Of a DNA stretch of 64,000 nucleotides, positions 27,131 to 35,592 are shown piece after piece. Source of the DNA: JANWKQ01 sp964624635. GTDB taxonomy: Bacteria > Bacteroidota > Bacteroidia > CAIKAF01. Under the pieces are notes generated by a model that made no database searches, was not told the DNA's origin, and saw nothing but the letters and a program-made list of their open reading frames with translations. Location of the stretch: positions 1 to 64,000 of the forward strand of contig CAZUXM010000002.1 of the NCBI GenBank assembly GCA_964624635.1, read 5' to 3'. Position 1 is the first letter of the stretch, and each line of letters begins with the position of its first letter. The position numbers and the translations under genes were made by a program.

Positions 27131-27765
27131 ATTATTTAATCAATTTGATTGTAGTGGCGTACATAGTTACCCTGATATATTTATCAAAAGTGGAACTATT
27201 AAAAACCTACGTTAAAATTTTAGCTATTCAAGGGCTCATTATATTTTTTGTAGCTGTGAGTGAATTAAAGGAAGCCGATTTTATGCACCTAATTTTTGTT
27301 CTGGTAGAAACACTCATCTTTAAAGCCATATTTGTTCCTCTATTTATGCAAAGGGTCATTAAAAGATCAGGACAAACTAAAAACAGCGGAATGTTTGTTA
27401 AACCCTATGCCTCCGTTGTTGTAGCTACTATATTTGTTGCCATTTCATTTGCTATTGTTGAATCAATTCATGATAAGCATTTAGAAATTAAATATTTTAC
27501 GGCTGCTATTTCTTCCATCATTATCGGATTATACGTTGGAATTAATCATAGAGATATCATAACTCACTTGGTTTCTTATATGATTATTGAAAACGGAATA
27601 TTTCTGATTGCACTTGCTTTAGGAGGTGAAATGCCCATACTTGTGAACAGTGCCATCCTTCTGGACATATTCAGCAGTATACTTATTATGGGAGTGTTCC
27701 TCAACAAAATTAAAGACCATTTTCATACTACGGCTGATAACGAATTAACCCGATTAAAAGATTAA
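27127..27765 (+). CDS. hyfE-like: Hydrogenase-4 subunit E-like (HyfE, contains NuoK-like part)
   Basis: 212 residues with about six to seven membrane helices, close to E. coli HyfE (216). The C-terminal half matches the NuoK/MrpC fold and has the conserved Glu segment MIIENGIFLIALALGGEMP (about 150-168), a buried glutamate in the proton path of this subunit. The N-terminal half contains VLVETLIFKAIFVPLFM, with a second Glu. It overlaps the HyfC-like gene by four bases and precedes the HyfF-like gene by three, so the stoichiometry is probably set by translational coupling. Confidence 0.87.
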   Translation: MNYLINLIVVAYIVTLIYLSKVELLKTYVKILAIQGLIIFFVAVSELKEADFMHLIFVLVETLIFKAIFVPLFMQRVIKRSGQTKNSGMFVKPYASVVVATIFVAISFAIVESIHDKHLEIKYFTAAISSIIIGLYVGINHRDIITHLVSYMIIENGIFLIALALGGEMPILVNSAILLDIFSSILIMGVFLNKIKDHFHTTADNELTRLKD

Positions 27766-27768
27766 ACA

Positions 27769-29193
27769 ATGATAGTTTCATTTCTTATCATCAGTGTAAT
27801 ATTTGCCTTGTTGGCCTTGCTTATTAATAAGCCGGTCATTAGTCATTTTATTACCTTTTTATATTCTGTATTTCTATGTTATTTTGCATGGTATCAGTTA
27901 GATCATCTAGGTAAAGTAGATGCCACTTATTTCAGAGCCGATCATTTGGCGGTCATATTTTTAATTCTCCAGGCGGTAATCGATCTTTATGCAACTATTC
28001 ACTATTTTAATTATACGAAATCAAGAGGGGATAGTGCAAAGTCTATTTCACAACATAATGCCGGTCGAATTATTTTTAACATGTCTGTAGCCGGAGTTTT
28101 ATTAGCGAATCACTTTGGAGTATTGTGGGCATTTATGGAAGCAACTACTTTAGCCGCTTCATTACTTATTTATCATGATAGAACGGTTCATGCATTGGAA
28201 GGCACATGGAAATATGTTTTTATATGTTCTATTGGAATCGCCATTGCATTTGCAGGCATTTTATTTTTAAGTATAGGCACAACTGAAGCAGGTATTCACG
28301 GATTATCATACGATATAGTTAAAGAAAATATATTAAAGATCAACCCATTTTGGTTAAAAGCTTGTTTTGTTTTTATTCTTACCGGCTTTAGTGTAAAGAT
28401 GGGATTGGTTCCTCTATATAATGTAGATATAGATGCCAAAGATGTTTCACCTTCACCGGTAGGAGCTAAACTATCGAGCGTATTAATGAATGCCGGTTTT
28501 GTGGCCATCTTTCGGTTTTACGAGGCTATTTCACCTTCCATTGACTTTGAGTGGATGAATCATGTATTACTTATTGTAGGAGGCTTATCTCTCATTTTTG
28601 CAGTAGCATATATTATTAAAGTGAAAAACTTTAAACGATTGCTCGCTTATTCGAGTATGGAGCATGCTTCATTGGCTATCATAGCATTTTCTACAGCCGG
28701 GATTGGATATTTTGCCGCCATTCTTCATCTGATAGTTCACTCTTTGGTAAAATCCACTTTGTTCTTGCAGTTTTCGCAGATGCATCGAATTTATAAAGAG
28801 AAAGATTACGATAAAATGGGCTCATACCTAAAAATTAATCCATTGGGAGCTCTGGTATTGTTTCTTTCGTATTTAGCCATTATCGGCATGCCTCCTTCAT
28901 CCATGTTTATTAGTGAAATATACATTTTTGAAAGTATTTATAATTCAAAATTCTGGTATCTCTCCATTCCTGTTTGTTTACTCTTGTTATTTATAGTGTA
29001 TGCTATTTCGGTTAGAGTATTTAAAATTCTCATGGGAAAAACTGAGCAAACAGAGGTTAATATTAAAGGGAAGAGCAATGTTGAATCAATACTTCAATTA
29101 GGGGTATTATCAGCAGTATTTTATTTAGGAGTTGTTAAACCTGATGTAGTAGTAGATTTTATCGCTGCTGCCATATCATCATTACCTCATTAA
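27769..29193 (+). CDS. hyfF-like: Hydrogenase-4/complex I-like antiporter subunit (HyfF/NuoN type)
   Basis: 474 residues, about 14 membrane helices, the second antiporter-like channel. Key residues are Glu124 in WAFMEATTLAAS (helix 5) and Lys210 in GFSVKMGLVPLY (helix 7). The helix-8 lysine is replaced in SSVLMNAGFVAI, as I recall for HyfF proteins generally. FKRLLAYSSMEHASL is the usual helix-10/11 signature. Length and order in the operon match HyfF (526 in E. coli) with a shorter C-terminus. It starts three bases after the HyfE-like stop and ends one base before the large subunit gene. Confidence 0.87.
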   Translation: MIVSFLIISVIFALLALLINKPVISHFITFLYSVFLCYFAWYQLDHLGKVDATYFRADHLAVIFLILQAVIDLYATIHYFNYTKSRGDSAKSISQHNAGRIIFNMSVAGVLLANHFGVLWAFMEATTLAASLLIYHDRTVHALEGTWKYVFICSIGIAIAFAGILFLSIGTTEAGIHGLSYDIVKENILKINPFWLKACFVFILTGFSVKMGLVPLYNVDIDAKDVSPSPVGAKLSSVLMNAGFVAIFRFYEAISPSIDFEWMNHVLLIVGGLSLIFAVAYIIKVKNFKRLLAYSSMEHASLAIIAFSTAGIGYFAAILHLIVHSLVKSTLFLQFSQMHRIYKEKDYDKMGSYLKINPLGALVLFLSYLAIIGMPPSSMFISEIYIFESIYNSKFWYLSIPVCLLLLFIVYAISVRVFKILMGKTEQTEVNIKGKSNVESILQLGVLSAVFYLGVVKPDVVVDFIAAAISSLPH

Positions 29194-29194
29194 G

Positions 29195-30712
29195 ATGGAA
29201 AAGTTACTAGAAACAAAAAATAATCTCCCGGTGCGCATTGCTGATATTCCGGTAGTGCCTTATGAAAAATTCTTTGAGGTAATTACATTTTTATTAAGAT
29301 CTCAGGATTTTCATATTCTTAGTTACATTGCTTATCCAACATCCGATGGGTTAAAGTTTGTTTGTGCCATTGCGGATGATCCTAACAAATCTATTTCCGT
29401 AATTTCACATATCATTCCTGTTGGGGCTCCATTAAGATTGTATTCTTTAATGCCTAAATATGATGTGTTTCATAGTTTTGAAAGAGATATTCATGAAAAA
29501 TACGGAGTTGTTTTTGAAGACAATCATTTTTTAAAGCCACTTAGGTATTCACACGATAGAGTCAATCAGGATTCTGAAATAACCGATTATCCATTCTATA
29601 AAATTGAAGGGAATGAATTACATCAGGTAGGAGTAGGCCCTATTCACGCAGGGATTATTGAACCTGGACATTTCCGTTTTTTATGTGCAGGTGAAAGAGT
29701 ATTGCATTTGGAAATTCAATTAGGTTGGCAGCATCGCGGAATTGAACATTTTTTTTTACAAAAAACAAAATTGAATCAAAGAGCTACGTTAGCCGAACAA
29801 GTGGCAGGAGATACTGCTGTTGGACATTCATTGGCTTATGCACAATGTATTGAAGCATTGGCAGGATTAAAAATAAGAGAGAAACTTAATTACGAAAGAG
29901 TAATTGCATTAGAGATGGAAAGAATAGGCATGCATCTTTTTGATCTTTCAAATCTTTGCACGGGAGCAGCCTATCAGTTAGGGAATGCTGCTTTGGGAGT
30001 ATTACGAACACCCACCATTAATTTTATGCAAACCTGGTGTGGTAACCGTTTTTCGAAAGGATTGATCAGACCCGGTGGAACTCATTACCCATTTACGGCT
30101 GAATTAAAAGACAAGTTAATTGCCTATTTAGATAATCTGGAAGAAAGGTATTTACAAATAGCAGATAAGTTTTTGAATTTATCAGGGATTATTTTGCGTT
30201 TTCAAAATATTGGAACACTTACCCGTAAACAAGTATATATGATAGGAGGAGTAGGAGTAACCGCAAAAATGGCCGGATTAAAACGTGATACCCGTTGGAG
30301 TCATCCATTTGCAGGTTATCATGAACTACATCATGATCCGGTATTATTTGATACAGGAGATATTTACGCAAGAATTCAGGTTCGTCATTACGAAATTTTA
30401 CAAAGCATTAAATATTTGAGACGAATTACTTCATTAATGGATTATGATGCTTTATCACCGACCCCATTAATGGATGCTGATTTACGAATGGCTAAAAACT
30501 GTTTGGTGATATCTATCACCGAAGGATGGAGAGGTGAAATTGTACATACTGCCATTACAGATGATGAAGGTAAAATGTGTTGTTATAAAATTAAAGACCC
30601 TTCTATGCATAACTGGTGGGCATTGGCACTCTCGTTACGTGATAGAGAAATAAGTGATTTCCCCATAAATAATAAAAGTTATGATCTTTCATATTGTGGT
30701 CATGACCTATAA
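29195..30712 (+). CDS. hyfG-like: Hydrogenase large-subunit-like protein (HyfG/HycE type) without Ni-binding cysteines
   Basis: 505 residues: a NuoC-like domain (about 10-130) fused to a NuoD/[NiFe]-large-subunit-like domain (about 140-505), as in HyfG and HycE. The family hallmark VGPIHAGIIEPGHFRF (about 146-161) and GWQHRGIEHFF are intact. At the L1 position where hydrogenases have Arg-x-Cys-Gly-x-Cys it reads EQVAGDTAVGH (201-211), and at the L2 position (DPCxxC) it reads DPSMHNW (468-474). All four Ni ligands are therefore absent, so it cannot carry a NiFe site. This defines Ehr-type relatives. The C-terminus lacks a cleavable maturation tail, and no hyp genes are present. Soluble arm, cytoplasmic face. 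Confidence 0.88.
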   Translation: MEKLLETKNNLPVRIADIPVVPYEKFFEVITFLLRSQDFHILSYIAYPTSDGLKFVCAIADDPNKSISVISHIIPVGAPLRLYSLMPKYDVFHSFERDIHEKYGVVFEDNHFLKPLRYSHDRVNQDSEITDYPFYKIEGNELHQVGVGPIHAGIIEPGHFRFLCAGERVLHLEIQLGWQHRGIEHFFLQKTKLNQRATLAEQVAGDTAVGHSLAYAQCIEALAGLKIREKLNYERVIALEMERIGMHLFDLSNLCTGAAYQLGNAALGVLRTPTINFMQTWCGNRFSKGLIRPGGTHYPFTAELKDKLIAYLDNLEERYLQIADKFLNLSGIILRFQNIGTLTRKQVYMIGGVGVTAKMAGLKRDTRWSHPFAGYHELHHDPVLFDTGDIYARIQVRHYEILQSIKYLRRITSLMDYDALSPTPLMDADLRMAKNCLVISITEGWRGEIVHTAITDDEGKMCCYKIKDPSMHNWWALALSLRDREISDFPINNKSYDLSYCGHDL

Positions 30713-30724
30713 AATATTTGAATT

Positions 30725-31480
30725 ATGTTAAAGGAATATAGAATATTAAAAAGACACGGGAAACAATTTATCCCTGATATTACCAAGCCGGTTTTACCTG
30801 CAACATTTAAGGGCAGACCTATCATTAGTGACGAAGAAGTAGAAGCAAATGAATTAATGGATATATGCCCAACCGAAGCTATTGAAAATAATAATGGAAT
30901 TACTATTGATATAGGCAAATGTACCTTTTGTGGTGAATGTGCATTTCGTTTTCCTCAAAAAATTCGTTTTTCGAATGATTATAAAACGGCCACCAATGAT
31001 AGAAATGCTCTCATTATTAGAGAGGGTGAAGAGCAAATCATCAAAATTAATCATAACATCATACGTAAAGAAATCATTTCATTGTTTGGAAGATCATTGC
31101 GCTTAAGGGAAGTAAGTGCAGGTGGAGACAATAGCAGTGAATTGGAATTGAATGCAACCGTCAATCCTAATTTTGATTTAGCACGTTTTGGTATTGATTG
31201 GGTAGCCTCACCACGTCATGCAGATGGATTGGTAATTACCGGACCCATCAGCAAAAACATGGCAGAACCATTACAGATTTGTTATGATGCCATACCAAAT
31301 CCAAAACTTTTAATTCTTGCGGGAACTGATGCCATCAGTGGTGGTATATTTTCAGGAAGCCCTGCGATTGACAGAAGTTTTCTCAATGGTAAGGTCGTTG
31401 ATCTTTATGTTCCGGGAAATCCGGTACACCCACTAAGTTTTGTTAATGGGATATTAGAATTAACCAGAAAATTAAAATAA
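30725..31480 (+). CDS. Ferredoxin-small subunit fusion (HyfH/HyfI-like) lacking the N2 cluster ligands
   Basis: 251 residues. The N-terminal ferredoxin-like part (about 40-85) keeps exactly one cluster: Cys48 in DICPTEAI plus Cys66, Cys69 and Cys72 in CTFCGEC. The other cluster's ligands are gone (Phe76 replaces the last Cys). The C-terminal part (about 118-251) is a NuoB/HycG-type small subunit with PRHADGLVITGPISKN. Its four N2 ligands are all missing: the CNxC position reads GGDNSSELEL (133-142), the third reads GTDA (200-203) and the fourth VPGNPVHP (229-236). In Hyf and Hyc these are two separate proteins; here they are fused. An electron path to a proximal site therefore looks broken. 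Confidence 0.85.
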   Translation: MLKEYRILKRHGKQFIPDITKPVLPATFKGRPIISDEEVEANELMDICPTEAIENNNGITIDIGKCTFCGECAFRFPQKIRFSNDYKTATNDRNALIIREGEEQIIKINHNIIRKEIISLFGRSLRLREVSAGGDNSSELELNATVNPNFDLARFGIDWVASPRHADGLVITGPISKNMAEPLQICYDAIPNPKLLILAGTDAISGGIFSGSPAIDRSFLNGKVVDLYVPGNPVHPLSFVNGILELTRKLK

Positions 31481-31501
31481 TTATTTATTTAGACAATTAT
31501 A

Positions 31502-33196
31502 ATGAAAACACAAATGCAAATACCTGAAGACGGAATTAAAGGCTTAAAACAAAACTGGTCGAAAGATCTCGTTTCAGGACTCATCGTTTCTTTATTGGCA
31601 CTTCCTTTAAGTTTGGGAATTGCGCAAGCATCAGATTTCCCTCCTATTATGGGAGTATTTACAGCCATCATAGGTGGTATAGTAGTGAGCTTTTTTGCCG
31701 GCTCAAAATTAACTATCAAAGGTCCCGCTGCCGGATTAATTGTGATCGTTGCAGGATGTGTAAGTGAATTTGGGGGAGGTACAACAGGATGGGCCATGGC
31801 TTTGAGTGCTATTTTTGTAGCAGCTATCATCCAGATTATTCTTGGATTACTCAAGTTTGGAAAGTTGGTAGATTATTTTCCTCATACTGTAGTACACGGA
31901 ATGTTAGGTGCTATAGGATTTATTATTCTCTCCAAACAATTACATTTATTAATGGGAGTAAATCCTGTGTATGCTGATGGAAAACCTATTGTAAATCCCA
32001 TTGAATTATACAAAGAACTTCCGCATACTTACAATGTGCTACTCGAAAATCATGAACACCAGGTCATATTTTTGATTGGAGTGATTTGTTTATTGATTGT
32101 ATTTGGCTGGACGGTTATCTCTGATAAATTCCTGAAAAAAATTCCAGCACCTTTAGCAGTATTGGCATTATCTATTCCACTAGGTGCTTTATTAGGATTT
32201 AAACAAATTCCCGGAGGATTGATGAAAGTAGATAACCTTTTTAAATCATTGGATTTTCATATCAACTTCAATGGAATTGTAGAACATCCCGGAGTATTTA
32301 TCAAATATGTAATCATGTTTGCTTTAATTGGAGGAGTTGAATCTTTACTTACAGTAAAAGCCATTGATTTAATTGATCCATATAAACGAAAAGCCAATGC
32401 GAATAAAGATTTGGTTGGATTAGGAATTGGAAATGCAGTGTCCAGTGTATTCGGAGGATTACCTATGATATCAGAAGTTGCTCGTAGTACAGCCAATGTA
32501 AACAGTGGAGCCAAAACCCGTTGGGCTAATTTTTTCCATGGATTGTTTCTCGTTATTTTTGTTGTAATACTTACACCGGTGATTGAGTTGATTCCCAAAG
32601 TAGCTCTGGCAGCGGTACTTATAGGAGTTGGATATAAATTAGCCTCCGTTAAAGAATTTATTCATATCTTTAAAATTGGTTGGTGGCAATTGGTAGTGTT
32701 AGTTTCCACAACAATCGCAATATTATTTACTGATTTGTTGATTGGAGTGGGGATAGGTTTAGCCGTTAAATTTACGATACACTACCTGGGAGGATTGCCT
32801 TTGAAGAACACCTTTAAAGCAGGTATCAATGTGGAGCAGGATGATGACAGATATGTCATGCATATATCCGGCGGTGCAGTGGTAACAAATCTTCCCGGTA
32901 TTATGAAAAAACTAGAAGAGATTCCACCGCAAAGCAAAATATATGTCGACTTGTCACAATGTAACCTGGTAGATCATACCTCGATGGAAACTTTTAAATC
33001 CTTTAAAAAGGATTATGAAGCAGACGGAGGAGATTTTCAGTTTACAGGATTAGAAAGGCATAAAGCCATCTCCCGTCATGCTGATAGTACAAAGTTTCTG
33101 CCTAAAGATGTTCGTAAAGAAATGAATAAACGAACAACAGGAAATGTTGATCAACAACGTAATAATGATACTGATCACGAACATCGTATAAACTAG
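31502..33196 (+). CDS. SulP-family anion transporter with STAS domain
   Basis: 564 residues, about 12-14 membrane helices and a C-terminal STAS domain (about 440-530: YVMHISGGAVVTNLPGI, IYVDLSQCNLVDHTSME). The N-terminal SulP signature is LIVSLLALPLSLGIAQASD, and the substrate-site half-helices include KLTIKGPAAGLIVIVAG. SulP members move sulfate, bicarbonate (BicA), or other anions, usually with Na+ or H+. No sulfur-assimilation genes adjoin it. It lies 21 bases after the last gene of the hydrogenase-related complex and five before a porin gene, which suggests that the complex and the transporter work together. Bicarbonate is the substrate I favour, by inference only. Confidence 0.87.
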   Translation: MKTQMQIPEDGIKGLKQNWSKDLVSGLIVSLLALPLSLGIAQASDFPPIMGVFTAIIGGIVVSFFAGSKLTIKGPAAGLIVIVAGCVSEFGGGTTGWAMALSAIFVAAIIQIILGLLKFGKLVDYFPHTVVHGMLGAIGFIILSKQLHLLMGVNPVYADGKPIVNPIELYKELPHTYNVLLENHEHQVIFLIGVICLLIVFGWTVISDKFLKKIPAPLAVLALSIPLGALLGFKQIPGGLMKVDNLFKSLDFHINFNGIVEHPGVFIKYVIMFALIGGVESLLTVKAIDLIDPYKRKANANKDLVGLGIGNAVSSVFGGLPMISEVARSTANVNSGAKTRWANFFHGLFLVIFVVILTPVIELIPKVALAAVLIGVGYKLASVKEFIHIFKIGWWQLVVLVSTTIAILFTDLLIGVGIGLAVKFTIHYLGGLPLKNTFKAGINVEQDDDRYVMHISGGAVVTNLPGIMKKLEEIPPQSKIYVDLSQCNLVDHTSMETFKSFKKDYEADGGDFQFTGLERHKAISRHADSTKFLPKDVRKEMNKRTTGNVDQQRNNDTDHEHRIN

Positions 33197-33201
33197 GGAC
33201 T

Positions 33202-34593
33202 ATGAGAAATATAAAAAGATTAGCGCAAATAATAGCATTGTTTGCCATAGTAGGCTGCACATATTTGAATGCTCAAACAAATAATGCTACAGATCCTGAA
33301 GAAAAAAAAGACCTGAGGTTTAATTTCAACAAATCAGGAACGAGATACATAAGATTTATAGCTACCAATCAGGTGTGGATTAATTTTAACGAAAGCAATC
33401 CGGGAACACAGGTAAATGCGGTGGACAAACCCTATACTTTTGATATTGGGATTCGTCGGTTACGATTTAAATTTATTGGACAGGTGCATGAAAAGTTTTT
33501 GATTTATGTTCAATTTGGAATAAACAATTTCAATTATAATTCAGCACGAAAAGTAGGTGACTTTTTTCATGACGCTGTGGTTGAATACACACCGGTTAAA
33601 ATCATGAACAAAAACGAAGGTAAAACTCATTTAACAAAGTTCAGTTTATCATTGGGCGCAGGGCTTACTGCATGGACCGGTCCCAGCAGATTTTCCTCGC
33701 CTTCGGTGGCTAGTTTTTTAGGCATTGATGCTCCCTTGTATCAACAAACCACTAACGATGCAACTGATCAGTTCCTTCGCAAATTAGCCGTTTATGCTAA
33801 AGGGAAAATTTGGAGGTTTGATTATCGTTTTGCAGTAGTGAATCCATTAACGATTACAACCAGCCCTTTGTTTAATCCTAATATTTCCCAATATGCCAAC
33901 TTTAGTCCTATTGGTAGATCAATACAAACTACTTCTTATGTACACATGCAATTGTTGCATCAGGAAGATAACCAACTGCCATATACCAATGGTACATATT
34001 TAGGTACTAAAAAAGTATTGAATGTTGGGGTAGGTTATCAATATCAACCTGATGCGATGTGGTATAGTCGTACAGGTACAGATACTTCTTTTGCGGATAT
34101 GTTTATTATAGGAGCTGATGTATTTTATGATACCTACTTAGGCAAGAATAAAGATTGGGGTTTTTCATTATACGGAGCATATAATTATATGAACTACGGA
34201 CCGGGTTATTTACGTTCATTTGCACCTATGAATCCGGGGCAAACCATAGCTTCAGGAAATCCACAATTGAATGGAACAGGTACCGCTTATCCAATGTTAG
34301 GAACGGGTCACGTGGGATATTTACAAACCGGCGTAATGTTTCCTAAAAAATGGTTCAGCAAAAAACCGAATTCTACTTTTACGATGATGCCATACTTCAC
34401 CACACAAATTGCTAAATGGGATAGATTAAATGATGTAATGGCCACGTTTGATGCAGGCGTAAATTTTTTATTGGATGGGCATAAATATAAAATGACGATT
34501 AATTACCAAAACCGTCCCATATTTAATAACACCAGCTTTGATGTAATGCAACGTAACAGCATGGTGAATTTTCAGTTTCAAATCTCTATCTAA
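33202..34593 (+). CDS. Outer-membrane porin-like beta-barrel
   Basis: 463 residues with a signal peptide (to about NAQTNN, residue 25) and amphipathic beta-strand pattern throughout, ending MVNFQFQISI with an aromatic residue near the C-terminus as for barrel proteins. Early segments such as FTRIRRLRFKF-like strands (DIGIRRLRFKFIGQVHEKF) resemble the OprO/OprP phosphate-selective porin group. It is the last gene of the operon, five bases after the SulP gene, and is followed by a strong terminator. It likely provides the outer-membrane route for the anion taken up by SulP; specificity is not proven. Confidence 0.75.
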   Translation: MRNIKRLAQIIALFAIVGCTYLNAQTNNATDPEEKKDLRFNFNKSGTRYIRFIATNQVWINFNESNPGTQVNAVDKPYTFDIGIRRLRFKFIGQVHEKFLIYVQFGINNFNYNSARKVGDFFHDAVVEYTPVKIMNKNEGKTHLTKFSLSLGAGLTAWTGPSRFSSPSVASFLGIDAPLYQQTTNDATDQFLRKLAVYAKGKIWRFDYRFAVVNPLTITTSPLFNPNISQYANFSPIGRSIQTTSYVHMQLLHQEDNQLPYTNGTYLGTKKVLNVGVGYQYQPDAMWYSRTGTDTSFADMFIIGADVFYDTYLGKNKDWGFSLYGAYNYMNYGPGYLRSFAPMNPGQTIASGNPQLNGTGTAYPMLGTGHVGYLQTGVMFPKKWFSKKPNSTFTMMPYFTTQIAKWDRLNDVMATFDAGVNFLLDGHKYKMTINYQNRPIFNNTSFDVMQRNSMVNFQFQISI

Positions 34594-34610
34594 TATTTGA
34601 TGTTTAGTAA

Positions 34611-34646
34611 AAAAAAGCATCCGCCAAAGGTGGATGCTTTTTTTTA
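34611..34646. terminator. Strong bidirectional terminator after the Ehr-like/SulP/porin operon
   Basis: Stem AGCATCCGCC / GGTGGATGCT (34616-34625 with 34629-34638; one G-T pair), loop AAA, flanked by an A run before and eight T after, so it can work for both convergent genes. Confidence 0.88.
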
Positions 34647-34667
34647 AATATTATACGGTCCATTTTA

Positions 34668-35324
34668 TTAATTATTAGGTGCACCTGAATTTACCCAATT
34701 GATAATTTTTATTTTATCGCAATCCATCAATGTATTGGTAGGAGGCATAATTGGATAAGAACCACCATTGATGACTCCCGGAATAGATGAATTATCAACC
34801 CTAAATTTTACATCATCATAATCTAATAAAGTAACACCTGATTGAGGGTCTACCGTACCATGACATCCAACACAATTTAACTGAACGATAGGCCAGATAT
34901 CAGCACTAAAGGTATATTCAGTAGTATCACAATCAGCACAATAATTATTAAATGCACCCTGGTCAATCCAATCATAAATCAGTTGTTTCTCATCATGTGA
35001 TAACGGAGGATGTGGTTCTTCGGGCATAAAGTTGGTAGCCACTGCTTGATATAACCAACTATTTTCAGGTTCATCAAATACCACATTCTTCATCACCGAA
35101 TTATAATTGGTTAAATCAACATTTCCTGCTTTTGTAGTTGTACTATGACAATTAGAATAAGCACAACGAGAAAGTAACAAGGGTTGAATGGTATTTTGAA
35201 AATATACTTTGTCGCTGGGGCAGGAGGTTTCAGTAATTAGATCTCCTTTATAGTCTCTGGTTTTACAGGCATTTATAGTAAATGCAATGAATAATATACC
35301 GGGAATAAACATTTTTTTTAGCAT
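34668..35324 (-). CDS. Lipoprotein with cytochrome c-like haem motifs
   Basis: 218 residues with a lipoprotein leader (MLKKMFIPGILFIAFTINAC, Cys 20). Two c-type-like motifs are seen: CAYSNCH (a CxxxxCH variant, near residue 54) and a canonical CVGCH (near 150). Each is followed by a MPxxxx segment (FMPEEPHPPLS, IMPPTNT) with a Met that could be the sixth haem ligand. The repeated pattern fits the PSCyt/planctomycete cytochrome C group, two domains of about 95 residues. Such proteins carry electrons in the periplasm or are structural. The first motif's wider spacing casts some doubt on haem attachment there. Confidence 0.75.
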   Translation of the reverse strand: MLKKMFIPGILFIAFTINACKTRDYKGDLITETSCPSDKVYFQNTIQPLLLSRCAYSNCHSTTTKAGNVDLTNYNSVMKNVVFDEPENSWLYQAVATNFMPEEPHPPLSHDEKQLIYDWIDQGAFNNYCADCDTTEYTFSADIWPIVQLNCVGCHGTVDPQSGVTLLDYDDVKFRVDNSSIPGVINGGSYPIMPPTNTLMDCDKIKIINWVNSGAPNN

Positions 35325-35592
35325 AACTATAGAATATGATTTACTTGTATATGTAATGAATAATTCAAATTTACGGATAATAACGCAATAAATATAAATC
35401 TATTCTAAAGATGAGTGTTATTTTTTAATGAGTAGGGGCTAAGTGTATTTAGCGCCTGCCGCTTCCCATTCCTTAAGTTATATAAGAATTCGAATAAAGT
35501 CAACCGACTGCAAGACAAAATAGAAATAATACTAGAACGTCAATACATAGGCAGAATGTTTCTACTCAACATATAGTTTTCTTGAGAACAAT

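Noticed and set aside
24192..31480. A working group 4 [NiFe]-hydrogenase or formate hydrogenlyase
   Set aside because: Neither Ni-binding Cys pair is present in the large subunit, the N2 ligands are missing in the small subunit, and there are no maturation genes or formate dehydrogenase in view.
24192..31480. A respiratory complex I (nuo) operon
   Set aside because: Gene order, the fused NuoC-NuoD protein and the HyfB/E/F lengths fit hydrogenase-4 relatives; NuoE/F/G and quinone-type NuoD motifs are absent.
24192..33196. A DabA/DabB (MpsAB) dissolved-inorganic-carbon system
   Set aside because: There is no DabA (DUF2309) protein, and the complex contains six Hyf-type subunits, so any similarity is functional speculation only.
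35325..35592. Further attC-like site downstream of the esterase
   Set aside because: I searched for core boxes and shoulders; only short matches (GGGGCTAAGTG near 35436) were found, and nothing pairs convincingly.
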